Shown in pieces: positions 32,598-45,621 of a stretch of 64,000 nt of DNA. The stretch comes from Grammothele lineata (Eukaryota > Basidiomycota > Agaricomycetes > Polyporales > Polyporaceae): positions 434,001 to 498,000 of the forward strand of contig NDFF03000381.1 in assembly GCA_002150815.3 (NCBI GenBank). The letters run 5' to 3'. The notes beneath the pieces were generated by a model. It was not told where the DNA came from. It was given only the letters and a program-made list of their open reading frames with translations, and searched no databases. Both the position numbers and the translations under genes were made by a program. How positions within the stretch are numbered: the first letter of the stretch is position 1; each line of letters begins with the position of its first letter.

Positions 32598-34862
32598 ATG
32601 GACGACTCCTTGGACCGCTTGGCGCAGTACGCCATGGCGTATGTCTCGCCCGCCGTTCGTCGCGAGGCGGTGGCACATTCAGCATTGATGGCTGCTACTA
32701 GAGCGGAGGAGGCGGCCGCGAGAGCTGAGGCGTCCACGAGCACAGCGGCCGCACAGCCCGGGCTGAAACGTAGTGCGGCGGACGCGTTTGACGAGGGCAC
32801 CGACAACGAAGGGGACGCGGACGAATGCAGCAGGACGAAGAAGAAGCTCCGGGAGGACGGTGGGAGCGCCACCATGGGCAAGGCGGAGGACTCGGCGGCG
32901 GGAGGCGGCACTGGTGGGGCGGCCGTCGACGGCGAGGCGCTCGCGGACAACCTCGAGGAGGAGCTCCAGTGCGGGTGCTGCTCGGCGATCGTGTACCGGC
33001 CGGTCGTTGTCGCGCCGTGCCAGCATTTCTTTTGTGGGAGGTGCGTGCGTGTGTATCAGGGTATGTGGCACGAGGTGTTGAAGTGTGTCCGGTGGCCATG
33101 TACAGCTGTGTTACCCTATGGATCAGGGTGAGTGTCTTTCTTCGACCTTGCCATTCTCCATCGGATTGCGCATTCGGATTCAATTCGAGAGGTGCTCGGT
33201 AGAGCCTCTCGAGACCGCCTATCATGCGCTCGATGCTTCTTTTTCGGCGAAATTGTGCTGATGGTCAGCACTTCCCTTTAGAACGGTGGAACGAGCTGCC
33301 CCGCATGCAGAACAGTCTCCACTAGTGTGCAGTTTTCTCGGCCGTTACAGAAGGTCGTGGACACCCTCCTGCGCCATGCTCCAGACAGGGCCCGCAGTGC
33401 CTCAGAGCGTATACAAGCCGACGCGATTTATCATCCCGGCGTGCACCTACGGGTGAGTCTGAATCTGTTGTGTTGCTCGCGTGTAGTTGCTGAACCGTAG
33501 CTCCGTAACGGCACAGATACCAAGCCCTCGCCAGGCGTCGCCTGAACCGACCCTACCATCCGCCAACAGCCAATACGTGCGACCATGCCCACACTGTGCT
33601 CCTTCAAACCAGTACAACTGGAGCTGCCCGCAGCCCATCGTCGACCCGGACGTTGACCCTACTCGCGCATGGCAGGCCGACGACGGGAACCCTCCAGGAC
33701 ACGGCGTGTGCGGTAACTGGTACGTCGCTCGCTGTTCGCTCCCCGCTCGCTTCCATGCACTCACCCCGTGCTTCCATGCTCCGCCGCGGATCAGTGAGAA
33801 CATTCTGGCGCTGACGGCCCCGACGACGACCCGCTGCGACTTTTGCCAAGTCTCGTTCTGTGGCATCGGCATTCCGCAGAGGTGTACAGCCATGTCCCTC
33901 ACCAGCCAGCAGCCCCATGGTCTGTCCGACCTGAGTGACATGATTCAGTGCGGCGAGATATACGACTGCTTCGAGGGTAACACAGTGGAGGTCGATATAT
34001 TGCTGGACTATATGAGTGCCCACCGGCTTACTCCACGGCAAATTTATACCGAGGTGCGCCATCCGTTTGCTTTCATATAATCCTGACTCGCTAATAACTG
34101 TGGTCAGATCGTGGATTATATCCAGAAGCAGCCTCGCCAGTTTGCCCCTTTGATTGACCTCGAGCTTTTTATGGACGTCCACCCAGTAGCTGGAAGCATC
34201 GACCCTGACCCGAGCGCGCCGCGCAGGCGGATATGCCGAATCTGCGCCACGGAGGTTTTCTTGTACGGCCTCCGTGACTGGTGGGTGCGCGAGCGCAAGA
34301 AAGGCTTCCTTGACGAACACGTAATGGCGCGCCCGGACTGTCCCGATGGCTCTCAGTGCCTCCTACAGAAGAACCACGGTGAGCGTCCTGCGCTGGGAGT
34401 CGTTGTCGTCGTATGCTTACCATGAATGAATGTTTCTTTGTAGCACATGCTAAAGAGTGTAAGTCTCCCGCGCCTCTATGAGATCTGCGGAACCGTTCTG
34501 ACCGGCGACCACGCTCCCATTCAGTCAACCACGTCATTGCGCCCCCGGAACCCCAGCCCCCGGCTGCGCCCGTGCAGGCTCCTGCAGAAGCTGCCCAGCC
34601 CGCAGCTGCGCCCCTGCCTATCCCGGTGCCGGAGCTTAACGTGGCGGACTTCCCACCATTGCCTTCTGACCCTATCCTCGATGCGCCGCCGGTGGCGGCG
34701 GCTGACGGGCCTGTACCACCACCACCCAACCATTCTGGGGCACGCATGGACCTCGCGGCGGCACTCTTACTGCCTTCGTCGCCCTTGTATTCTCAAGAGT
34801 TCGCGGGTTACTCGTCTGCGCCGTCGTCTCAGGACTTCCGCGATGTGGACGCGCTACTCTAA
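32598..34862 (+). CDS. RING-type E3 ubiquitin ligase, CHFR-like
   Basis: Eight exons: 32598-33040, 33106-33127, 33282-33452, 33517-33719, 33795-34053, 34108-34378, 34444-34458, 34525-34862; 573 aa in frame. An N-terminal low-complexity region precedes the RING: LQCGCCSAIVYRPVVVAPCQ, HFFCGSCVTLWIRNGGTSC, PACR. The 22-nt exon 2 supplies SCVTLWIR and so one zinc ligand. The middle is a Cys-rich region typical of CHFR-class proteins: PCPHC, WSCPQP, GHGVCGNCE, RCDFCQVSFCG, and IEL-like LIDLELFMDVH. The zinc-binding RICRICATEVFLYGLRDWWV and NHAHAKEFNHVIAPPE come near the C-terminus. The tail is Pro/Ala-rich. I see no FHA domain, unlike human CHFR. Ubiquitin ligase activity is inferred from the RING. 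Confidence 0.86.
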
Positions 34863-36046
34863 GTTCGCCCTGCCGTCCCTCCGGCAACCTTCCAGATAGC
34901 GGGAGAGGCGTTCGCTCCCACACGCCTTTCCTGTCCCCTCCCGCGTTCCGTTCGTGTCGCCCCTCCTTCTCCCCCCGAGCCCACGCCTCGGCAGCCGTCC
35001 ACCCGTCGCGCCGCCGACGACACAGTTAGAAGCCCCGCCTTTGTCCCTCGCGACGACGTCCGTGGGCGTGCGCCGAGTATTGCCGTTGCGCGCGGCCGCG
35101 GCGTCGGTGCCGACGATGTGGACGAGCCCAGGCCGTCTGGGCTACCCTCTCCTTCGCCTTCTCTCTCTCACCCCTTCCTCCCACCGATCTTCCTCTTCAC
35201 ATTGTCCGCATGGCGCGTCACGCGTCCTTCTCGTCACCGTTATGTCCACGTTGCTGCTGCATCTCCTTCCTTTCCCTCGCTCGTTGCTGTCCATAGCTGT
35301 TTTCTCAAGGTCTCGACTGGAATGGATGGCGCCCGGCCGCGGGAGAGAATCTCGGAACAGGCGCGAGTAGTAATCAAGGTATAATCCTCAGCAGTCTTCC
35401 CCGCACACACGTTATCAAGCGCACCGCATGTACAATACCTATTCCGCAACCTTGCTCTTCCTTGCTCTCCTTGAGTACGATACTTATGATGACGAACACA
35501 CCTCGTTCAATATGAATGAATGCTTTTGAACCAAACTCACGCATGTTTCTCGGAGCACAACTTTCACGGACCACTTGGTAGGAAGAACATTGGTATTGTT
35601 GACTACTAGGAATAACACAGTGAGGGACAATGCCTGAAGGTTAGATATAATAACCAAGCGCGGAACGGCAGATGGACCTGGATGGATTACACAGAGATCG
35701 GACGGCGGCGAAGGCGCGGGCAATAATGAGTGCCAGTATAATGAAAACAGACATCAAAGGAGGGTTAGAGGTACACAATTTATGTCACCAACAAGCACGG
35801 GGTCGGAAGTCCAGCAAGGATCGCAGGAATAGAGACAGCATGAAGCTAATGAGGCAGGGCACGGTCCAGGATCAGTACGTCCGTAGGAAGGAAGGGAATG
35901 GATGGGATACATGAGACGCGATCGGAAGACGTCTAAATGACGAGACGGTAGTAGGACGGGTACACCACGGGCAGGACAGGCGACAGGGACGATCTATGAA
36001 CGAGCCACAAGTGCGACGGCGGCCACAGGGTGGGTGGGTGGGGCTC
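34863..36046. other. Intergenic between convergent genes
   Basis: About 1.2 kb. The left half is C/T-rich, the right half AT-richer with no long ORF. It probably holds the 3' UTRs of the E3 gene and the kelch-BTB gene. I see no RNA gene, repeat or recognisable protein. Confidence 0.5.
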
Positions 36047-39000
36047 TCAGAAGTACGAGATGCCCTCGTACATGCCCCCGCCCTCCTCCCACGGCTTGCT
36101 CGCCTTCTCGCGGACGCGGCCACCCTTCTTCTCCTTGGCCTCCTCCGCGCGCTTGCGCGCCTTCTCGGCGAGGTCCTGCGCGAGGCGTTCCGTGCGCGCG
36201 CGCGCGGCCTCCTTCTTGAGCCGCTTCTCCTCCGCGCGGCTCGTCTCGAACGAGTTCATGCTCCGCACGGACTCGCGGCTGCTCTTCGTGCGCGTGCTCG
36301 CGGCGCTCCCGCCCTTGTGCGACGACCCGCTGTCCTTGCTCTTTTCGATCCCACCCGAGGGCGCCTCCTTGTCCTTGCGCCCGAAGAGCTTGCCCAGCCG
36401 CGACTTGCCCGGCGTGCTGTGGTGAGACGCGCCAGAGCTCGACGACGGGGTGGGGGTCGGGGGAATCGGCGGGGCCCTCTCTTGCGCAGACGCGGGCTGC
36501 CGCGTCGCCCCGGGGATGACGAGTGGCGCGAGGTTCTGGCGCGGGTGCCCATGGGGGTGCGCGGAGTGCGCGGGGTGCTGGGGGTACCCACCAACGGGGG
36601 CGCTGTGGTGGAGCTGCTCCTGTGGGTATGGCGAGTAGGATGAGGACGAGGCTGCGGACTGCATCGACGTGTGCGTCGAGTGCGAGTGTGGCGCGCGCTG
36701 GTACGGATGGAAGGTCGGGCCCACGTCGAAGGATGTGGCCGACTCCGGCGGAGGGGGCGACGAGATACCCGCGCGCGACGGCGACGCAGTGTTGATGCGC
36801 AGCTTCTCAAGGTCCGAGGGCAGTCTGCGCAGTGGTCCGGGTGAGCGGTCGATGCCGGAGTAAACGGAGCCGAGCGGCGAGCGGGTCTCGTTGCGCGAGT
36901 CGCTCCTCTGTGGCGGCGGCGCACGCGAATGTTGCGAGTGTTGCGAGTGTTGCGAGTACTGTGCAGGCTGGGAGTATTGAGCGGAGGGACGCGGGAGTTG
37001 GTCCTGTTCGACGACTCCGGCATCGTCGTGGAGCATGATCGTCTCTGTGCCCTCCGACAGGCGGTGGTGGTAGCCCGCTTCGTCGACCATATGGTTGGGA
37101 TGCTGGCGCGTCTCGCTGATCGTGCCCAAAAGCTTCGCGTACGTGTCCGGGTTGGCGAAGCGTGGCGAGATCGGACCTACCCCGCCGTCGTTGCGCGGGG
37201 ACGATACGGAGCCTGGGCTGATGTTCGTCGGCGAAGCGATTGCGACGGACGCACTGCGGCTCGTGCTCGGGGTGCGCAACGAGCTGTACGATGTCGAGGT
37301 CGACAATGAACGAGTGTCGTCGAGCGGGGGCATCCCTCGGGAGACATTGAAGCTCCGGAAGGGACTGAGCAACCCTGGCGCGTCGTTGGCGTCGTCGCTC
37401 CCGAGCCACGAAGCGCCGTCCGAGTCGGAGTAAATTGACGATCGTCCAGAAGATGGGATGGACTGGCGCTGGTAGGAGAGGTAGAGAGAGGAGATCGACT
37501 CCCGCACCGCGCGAGGCACGGACGCTTCGTCGATGGGCATGTCGTCGAACGACTCGAGCTCGGCGAGCGGCGGCGCCTCGGGAATAGGCTCCTCCTCGAC
37601 GGCGGTGGCGTCCACAGCGGGGGAAAGGAGATCCGCAATGGCAAGGATGTCCTGCTCTGTGGAAGACGACATGACACTGAACGGGCGCAACGTCTTCGGC
37701 ACCGCAAGGGAGAGCGCTGGCGAGCTCGAACCGCTGCCGGGCGTACCGCGCTCGACCCGCCCGTTTTGTGACGAGTGCGTGGAGTCGACAGAACCCTGCA
37801 TGCGATGGGGGCGCGGCGCAAGCTTCTGAAGAGGTGCAGCGTCGCGGTCCCCGTGGCTGTCGGGCGAAAGAGGTTCGAGCGACGCCATCCGACTCAGACT
37901 ACGATGAGTAGGCGGTGACGGAAGGGGCATCGTAGGCGGCGGCGGACGCATGCTTGCATTGCTTGGGGCGGCAGGCGGCAGACTGTAGAGCGGCTCCTCA
38001 CTGAGCGGCGGAAGCATCCTCTTCGCAGTCGAGCTCGTGGGGATCCGGACCTCCTGTCCGGGGATGCCAAACTCCTGCAGGTCTGCAAGGACCGTCAAGG
38101 GCTCACCCAAATCTTGATCGTAACGCACGGTTATCAGAAACATCGAATGTGAGACCAGATCACATGAGAACTCACCCGGCATCCCGATGGCGCGGTTGAA
38201 GCCGCGCGAATTCGAGCTGCTGCCCTCAGACGGGCCGCGCATGTACGACGCGTCGGACATCCCGCGGGGCCGCGCAGCAGAAGCGTCAAGACGCCCCTGC
38301 CCGCCACCCCCGGGCGCGTCCGAATGACGGGTCCCACCACCACCCGCACCTGAGTCCTTGTCCTTCGTGCGGCCGGCGGCCGGGCGCTTTTGAGAGTAGG
38401 CCTGGAGACCAGGTCAGGTCAGAAGTCGAGAGAGGTAGCACGTGAGGTGGCGTACCATGACAACACGCAGGGCCCTAGGAACGTCAAAGAAATATCTCCG
38501 GTCAGAGACAGCTCGATCTTCTGGAACGGAGCGCGCAAAGCAACTCACCGAATTTGTAGGCTCCTGCAGCTGCAGAGTGTAGAGACGCCATAGATACCGA
38601 CCGACGTCGCATAACTCAGTGCACGGTGCATGGCGTGTTTCACGAGGGACTGTAGATGCGTCAACTGATATGTGCTCGAGAGCAGTAGCAGCTGGCTGAG
38701 CACCGCAGGCGCATGCTGGAGAGGGGTAATGAGTGCCATGGAGTAGAGGTACTGCAAGAACGCGAGGGTGATCGGGTACGGCTCCGAGAGGTTGAACGAG
38801 CGCGCGGTGAGGCGCGGGTCAGGGCGCGGGTCGTTGCGGTTGGGGGTGGGGATGTCGGGAGCGGGCGTATGCGACGCGACGGCCGGCATCGCCTCGAGGG
38901 CGCGCGAGGCAGCCTGGAGGAAGAGCTTGCGCTGCTCCTTGAACCACGGCCACCGGTCCTCAAGGAGCTTGCGCGAACACTTAATCCTCCGGCCATCGTC

Positions 39001-40537
39001 GCAGATGATCTCGAAGTCGCCCATGAGACCTTCCTCAAACGCGGCGAGGCCGAGCTCCTGCATGGGAATATCCAGAACTAGCGGCGGTGGCTGATAGATG
39101 CCGAACGCCTCCAGATCGATGCAGGTGACGTGGTCCCAGCTAAGGAGACGGCGGTTGTAATCTTCAACCAGGTTGCCGTGCCTGTTCCCGAAGACTACGA
39201 ACTTGTTGGCGCTAGCCCATAGACAGCTGCGGAACCATGAGCCGGACGCCAGGGCGCTGCCAGGGTCAATACGCGCCCAGGTCATGTTGATGAGGTCAAG
39301 CGCCCATATAGAAAAGGATTGGTACGTTTGCGACAGATACGTGCCGGCGACGATGAAGAAGGTACCGAGGATCGCGCCGGTTGGGAAGCGAAGCCCGGGA
39401 GGGAAGGAGGTGCCTGTCATGGATGACGAACGGTCTGATACAGTGAAGTCTCCGTCCGAGAGTGGGGTGAAAACTTCGAGCTCGCGTTGAACATCAGTAA
39501 ACTGTCAAATGTACATAGCAGTGAGCGGAGTAGAGCACACGACTCCCGAACGCGGGGCTTACGTTGTAATTGCTGAACAGGAAGATATCACATGGATAGT
39601 CATCTGTGGGCGCTGCCGAGTAAGGAAGATGGATGAGAGACTCGCTCTGGGTCGCATTGGCTGTGGCCGGGCCTTTCTTCTCCACGCTGAAACGGGCGCC
39701 CGGGGCACCAAGTCTGTTGGGAGCCTGCGACGCGCGCATTTCATCCTGAGGGAGTCGTACGCGCTGGTCCGCAGTGACCGCAACGCTACGATATGTGCCG
39801 CAGTGTCTGGGGTAGTCGCGACGTTGGATCCAGGTCTTGGTATTGAGGTCGAAAATGTAAACGTCGTCCAGCCAGACATTCGCAAGGTCCTGACCGCCAA
39901 TGATGAAGAGGCGGTCGGCTGTGACGGAGGATAGGTGGGCGTAGCGGGCGTTTGGTACGAGGGAGGAGTCCGCCGGGATAGGCGCGGCCGGGAGCCAGCG
40001 GCGCGAGGTGAGGTCGAACAGACGTACGTCGTTGAGGACGCAGAGATCTTCGGGGTTGTCAGATTGGGGCTTGATGGCCATGCCGCCGAAGACGATGAGA
40101 TGGTTCCGCCCTACGCGAACGGTAAGGCGGGTGAGCGAAGCGAGACGCACGAGGTAGGGTACACACAGGTATCCGCGCTGTGGAAGTAGCGCGCCTGGGG
40201 AATGTCGTCCTCCGGTGACTGCGCTATCCTCTCCCACTTGAACGTCTCCAGGTCGAACATGTAGATGTCCGAAACCATCTTGCGCTCCGAGACGAGACGT
40301 CCGCCCTGTGCATGCCATGTGAGAACGGGCGAGCGCGAGCGACGACAGCGCACGTACATAGAGGTACATCTTGGAGTCGACGACGGTCGTTGACGCTCCC
40401 TATTCGCGCACGCGCGGGGTGGTTATTCGGAGGCAGTGAGACGCATATAGCTGGGTAGTAGTACTTACGACGAGCTTAGGAGGGACATCTCCAGTAGTCT
40501 TGCGACAGAAGGCGGTGAGGTCCGAGATGGGATACAT
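36047..40537 (-). CDS. MDS3: Kelch-repeat/BTB protein, Mds3/Pmd1/Ral2 family
   Basis: Eight exons (minus): 40537-40469, 40399-40358, 40305-40167, 40110-39563, 39501-38549, 38474-38456, 38401-38176, 38112-36047; 1353 aa in frame. N-terminal kelch repeats: MYLYGGRLVSERKMVSDIYM, HLIVFGGMAIKPQ, RLFIIGGQDLANVWLDDVYI. A BTB-like region follows: FEIICDDGRRIKCSRKLLED, then PYPITLAFLQYLYSMALITP and LVKHAMHRALSYATSVGIYG ending LCSCRSLQIRALRVVM. The last ~740 residues are Ser/Pro-rich, disordered, with a short basic coiled-coil (RAEEKRLKKEAARARTERLA) and tail GMYEGISYF. In yeast, Mds3 negatively regulates sporulation and works with TOR/Ras; S. pombe Ral2 activates Ras1. The 63-nt intron at 38113-38175 is in frame and has no stop, so exon joining must be confirmed. 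Confidence 0.86.
36929..36990. repeat. Short tandem repeat in kelch-BTB coding sequence
   Basis: Repeats of gttgcgagt (9 nt) and related gcgagtact units encode SQHSQHSQHS on the minus strand. The region is in the disordered tail and likely to vary in copy number between strains. Confidence 0.6.
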
Positions 40538-43500
40538 GGCTGGAAGACGCCCCCGGTGCGGGGATTGAGGCCGAGGACGGAGCGCGGGAGAGCGCGGTCG
40601 TGGAGGAAGGAGGGAAAGGCGAGGAGAAGGACTTGAGGAGGGCGACGCGCGAGACGGAGACGAGGGATCGCGAGCGCCGGACGAGGGACTGCTTAAGGCA
40701 GTTTATGCGTCTCTGTCGGGGTCCCAATCCATCCCGATTTGGACGGCTGATCTCTCTCCCGATCTGGGGATCCCACCGACCGGCGCTCCCGCCAAGCGCC
40801 GCGCTGCTGTGCACCGCCCTCGCCGCCGTCGTTGGCCATCTGCACACGGATTCCCCCAGGACTGGCACCGGGCCTCTAGATTTGCTGCGACCGTTGCCAG
40901 CCGCTGCGAGCCTGCCGTCCGTCTCCCGCTGCTCCCCGCAGGGCCAAGGTCACGGTCGCCCATCTTCTCCACGCTAGTCTTGCGTCTGCTAGCACGCGAT
41001 CCTGCCAGGCACTAATCACCTCCGCGCATGATCGCACTTGCTCGACGACCATTCGAGAAAGAGCTGTTCGAGAATTCGTGGTGGAATGGACGCTTACGAC
41101 GCGACGCGATGCGCTGGGCACTCAGCTTCTTCCCAGAGATCCCGGATGACCATCCACCACTTGGCTCTCACCCCGGCCCTCTCGGCTCCCACCCGCATTT
41201 CCCCGTGCGCTCGCTCTTAACCCTCTTCGTCCCCGAGCTTGCGCTCATCCTGCTTCTCGTGCGACGCACCCCACCGCCCATCATTCCGTCCCCGACCATC
41301 CCGGCTAACGCACTCGCGCGCGTGGCAGTCCATCCCACCTACTCCACGTCAATGTGATCTCATTGCCTTCGCACATCTGCATGAACCGCGACTTGCCATT
41401 TGTCCGACAAACTGCAGCCGTCCAACGCACCAGTGTGCGAACATCTCTCCCGCTGATGTCCGCGACGCGTCCGATCCGTACCCTCCAGTCCCGAAGCAGT
41501 TAGTCGTGAATCCTCGGCTTTGCTGTCTTTCCTTCGATTTTGAGCCCCGCAAGATGCTTTAACTTCAGCTTTACGAGAGCTTGACTGCACGAGTGTCTAG
41601 CACTAGTCCGCCGCTGTCGTCGCTTGCGTCGCAAATCTACATCACTCCCTTCCGTTCCAAAATCCATCACATGGAGGACACTGCTCAAAGTTATCTGTTC
41701 ATCCACCGATCACACGAACGAAACTTTAGATGAACCCCCGCAGCCGCATTGCGGCGCCCCCATCACTTTGCGGGTCCCCCGCCATCCGCAAGCACGGAGA
41801 AAACGGACTTGAACCTCTGAACAGCACGGCGGGAAGATTGATCGCGCGCTCTGAGGGTACAACACCACGGTTTCTAGTGTGTTCAGTTTATGTTCACTGC
41901 AGTCAAATTTTCACGCAGCTCGACTTGCGCTGCTGACTACCACATACGGCACTGCGGTCAGATAGACGCCCAATTGCGGTGTTACTGCAGATTGAGACCA
42001 TCCGACCCCGCTCCCACATATCCCCATCCCAATGTCCTCCGCTTCTCCTCCGCACTCCCACAACTCTCCCCCTCGGAATTTTACGCACCGGGTGCCTTGG
42101 ACGGTCCCGAATTCAGACATTCCCCGCCATCTGAGACACAGCGCGACCTGGATGTTGCCTGTGGCCACGACAAATGCGCCGGAATAACCGATCTGGCTCC
42201 ACGACGCGCCGGACGCTCTCGGCTTCCTGATGTGACAACTGTATGGCCGTCCGAGGTTCTGCATTCTGAATGGGTTTGGGCCTCATATTTCGAACGTTCT
42301 GGGCATCATCGCTGACTGTGAATGTCGAAGTCTGCTGCACACAGCACGGGTCGCTTTCTGATGACGTCCTCTGCCGACCGTTTCGACGCTCAAAAAGAAA
42401 GGAAGGCTACGCGAGAGCGGCGCACGAGCCCGTGTACGCTCTCCCCCCCTCGCTGGGCAGGTTCATCAGGCTGCACCTTGGATTCACTCCCATCGTCTCC
42501 TGCTTACAATATGATCCGCCGACGACGCAGAACTTTGTCGGACCCGACGCGTCAACGTTCAACGTACGAACATCCGTTCTGCTAATATACGACGACCCTG
42601 TCTCTCCCCTCACCGGAGGACGCGAATTGAGGCGGCTCTCCCGTGCGCCCCCGACGCTCATTCAAGCCTCAAGTCCCTCCGGAGCCCCGCGTCCCATCCC
42701 GCATCGCGTCCCTTGGGGCACGAGATATCAGACACATCCCCACAACGCTTCTAGCCTCGGCGCGTGCCGTGGCGACCCCTCTCTCTCTCCGCGCAACCAG
42801 CCCTGTTCCACCACCCGTGCGCAACACCACCGCTGCTGCCTGGTGCCGCCACCGCGCACTGTTATGGTGTGCATCTCCATGGACACAGGAACCCTTTCCC
42901 CAGCTTCTTCTGTCCGAAGATTCAGAATCTCTGCTCGTCCCCCTGCCACTACTAGTCAGCACTTGCTCGCGCGTGACGCGACCGGTGTTCTGGCGCCACG
43001 GCCGTCCGTTACCGCTCGTAGGCCGCCGCCCGCTGCTTCCGGGATGGAAGTCAGAAAGCTCTATCGCACACGCCAGCGCGCCGGCGGCGGGTGCACGCGG
43101 TCACGGACCTGCGCGTCGTGATGCTCACGGAATGATGTGCATTGCGCGCATACAAATGTTTTCCGCGTTGTGGATTCGCACCGTACTTCCTATCGACACA
43201 GCGTCGGGACACGCGTTCATTGTCGCGCAATACATGCGCAGCCACCGCTCCCACCGCTCCGCTCCGTTCAAGATGTGGGCGGGAGGCCGCGCCGGGGCGG
43301 CGGGCCCGGGTGCGTACTGTGGCACCCGCCGTCGCCCACATGGCTATGCGCGAGAACACGCGTCGCGCGGCTTCTCGCGCCCGCCGGGGGCTTTGCGAGG
43401 ACGCTTCCGAATCCCGCGCTCGGGGAACTCGAGCGGCTGCAGGTGCGTACCTGCGTGGGCGCGCGTGCACATGCACGCCGAGCCGACGAGGCCTGGTTCG

Positions 43501-45621
43501 CGTCGGATGCCGTACGCGGGTGCCTCGGCCATAAAATCCCATGGAAATATTCTTGACCGGGGAAGAGAAAAGGGGCAGCGGACCAAGGCGGCCATCAGTA
43601 TATATCTCAATCTTCGTACGTTCGAGAGTCGAGGCTGAGGTCCATCCCCCGTCTATCCCCGTCCGCTGACGATCATCAGCCGACCTGAGAGAATCCTGCA
43701 AGAGGAAGTCGAGAATCGTCTGCTCTCTTCGCCGTTGCTCGCGGATCCGTACCTTTTCGCCGTGTTTCGCGCGCGCGCAGCGCGGTGTCCACGTCTCCCG
43801 AGCAACGAGAGTACCTGTTGGGTGCCTTTTTGCTTCCCAACTGTCAATGTCTCTCGTTCTCCAACGACCGTCGCTGCGAGTAAGCCGGCCACTTTCTTAC
43901 CCAGCCCGCGGGAGGCGCTAACCATATTCACGAGTGCAGCCCAGCCACAGCTATGCAGCCGCTATCTCCAAGCTTCGCTATCGTGGCAGAGTCGCACTAT
44001 GCTCGCATAGGAAACGCACCCGTGGCCACCGCCACCGCGCGTGCGTGAATCTCGGTTAGTAGTGTTAGAGTCGATAACAATGAGGCTAGGCTCTGGCAAG
44101 TACTAGTTGCCGGTGGAGTTAGCCTCGGGATCGCGGGGTCGTCGACATCAACGGACCGAGCGCTGAACACGAACTTTGCTCACGTCTGGCAGACGTTCCG
44201 GATGCGCCGCGTCCCGTGGGATAGAAGTAGAGTGCGTTCTCATGCTAAGTCGCTATTAGCAGATGCACTACACTGATCGGTGTCCACCGTGGCAATATTT
44301 AACTGGGCCCTCAGCCCTTCCAGAGATTACCGTTCGTCTTCATGCGGATCCTTGTAAATATCTTGAAGCGACTCGAGTATGGATCAGCATTTAAATTACT
44401 TCGCATTCTCGGCCGAACTTGCACTGTAGTAAGCCGGCGCGATATTGAAAAATAAGCTGTCAGCTCGTTTCTGTTTGACGAATGGCGATAAACATGAGGA
44501 CCAGTCCTCCCGCGAAATGTCACATCCACGTCCTCTAGCTGTGCCTTCGACTTTAATGTGATGGAGGCTGCGGCGGCCGCTGGCCGCCGGCTTGGTCCAT
44601 TGCGGCGCTGTGGCCTGTGAGCACCGCCGCCACTGACGACGGCCGTCAAAAGCGGCCCGGTCAGCCACCACCACCAAGTTCAGGCACGTCGTAATGTGCT
44701 TCAGGATCAATGCCGAGGACATGGCACACGACCACAGTTGTACAAGCAGAGCGTGTGCCGCTGGACGCGATCACTCCTCCTAGGGTTGAAAGCCTCCGGA
44801 GGGTACCGGTGATTTCAACCGCGGAACTTGAACCTGGACCCGCAGCGAATCACAACGCTGGAGGCGTCGCCCCTTCGACGCGGCACCTGAGGCCTGAGGG
44901 TCGACCAGGGTCTCATCTGTTAGTTCCTCAGAATGAGAAGTTTGTGAACTGCGTTTTGAGTAACAGAAGCATCTAGCAAGGAAGCATCTTGTCGAACCAG
45001 AGTTACTAGGACGAACATTTCGCCACCATCCAGGCCGCCGGCCGCAATGCGGAACTGCAGTGTACGCGTTTCTGCGCCGAGGATACTAAGATGAACGACC
45101 AACGTGGGCACGATACACGGGCTAAAGTTACTCACCCGACCCTTCGTCTATCCGAGTCAGCCACTGCCTAAAGCGTGTGCCTGGACGCACATATGGATTC
45201 CTACTGGTTGTTTACAGCAAATGGTACCGTCGGCACGAACGAGGTCTGATACATCGAGTTCATGGCCACGCGGTGGCTAATGCCGATTTTCTGTAGAGTG
45301 GTGTTATCGCAATCAAGCATGGTTAGTTCGCTTAAGAGCTTGGCTAGTCGTACGAAGGCTGTGAAGAGGATAAGACCACATAACAAGTCATCATGACGAC
45401 GGACGGCCTCGAAATATTGTTGCGATATCAGTCTGATTCAGCGCAGGTATATAGCAAGCGCAAGCGTGTACTCAAAGTAGACTTCGGCTATACCAGCCTC
45501 TGTTCAGATGGTTACAAGCGGGCCCCGTCGCACGTTCCCGCGAAAGGCGGTCCAAGGCGTTGCTTGAACATGTATATTACATCCTCCGGCCCTTCCGTCC
45601 GTTTGACTTCTTCTCGTCCTC
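40538..45621. other. Gene-poor region between kelch-BTB and PNP oxidase genes
   Basis: About 5 kb. Both flanking genes are on the minus strand, so this holds one promoter (right of 40537) and the 3' UTR of the oxidase gene. Frames such as 42270-43121 (283 codons) and 42643-43638 (331 codons) are mutually overlapping and Arg/Pro/Ser-rich with no motif, and they look like GC-driven open frames. A C/T-rich belt spans roughly 41100-42900, mixed sequence follows. No transposase, tRNA or repeat family found by eye. Confidence 0.42.

Noticed and set aside
42643..43638. 331-codon + frame in the second gene-poor block
   Set aside because: Overlaps another 283-codon frame in a different phase and has no recognisable motif; GC-driven.
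44310..45400. Possible tRNA or repeat remnants near 44820 (aacctggacccg)
   Set aside because: No acceptor or anticodon stem pairing could be formed around it.
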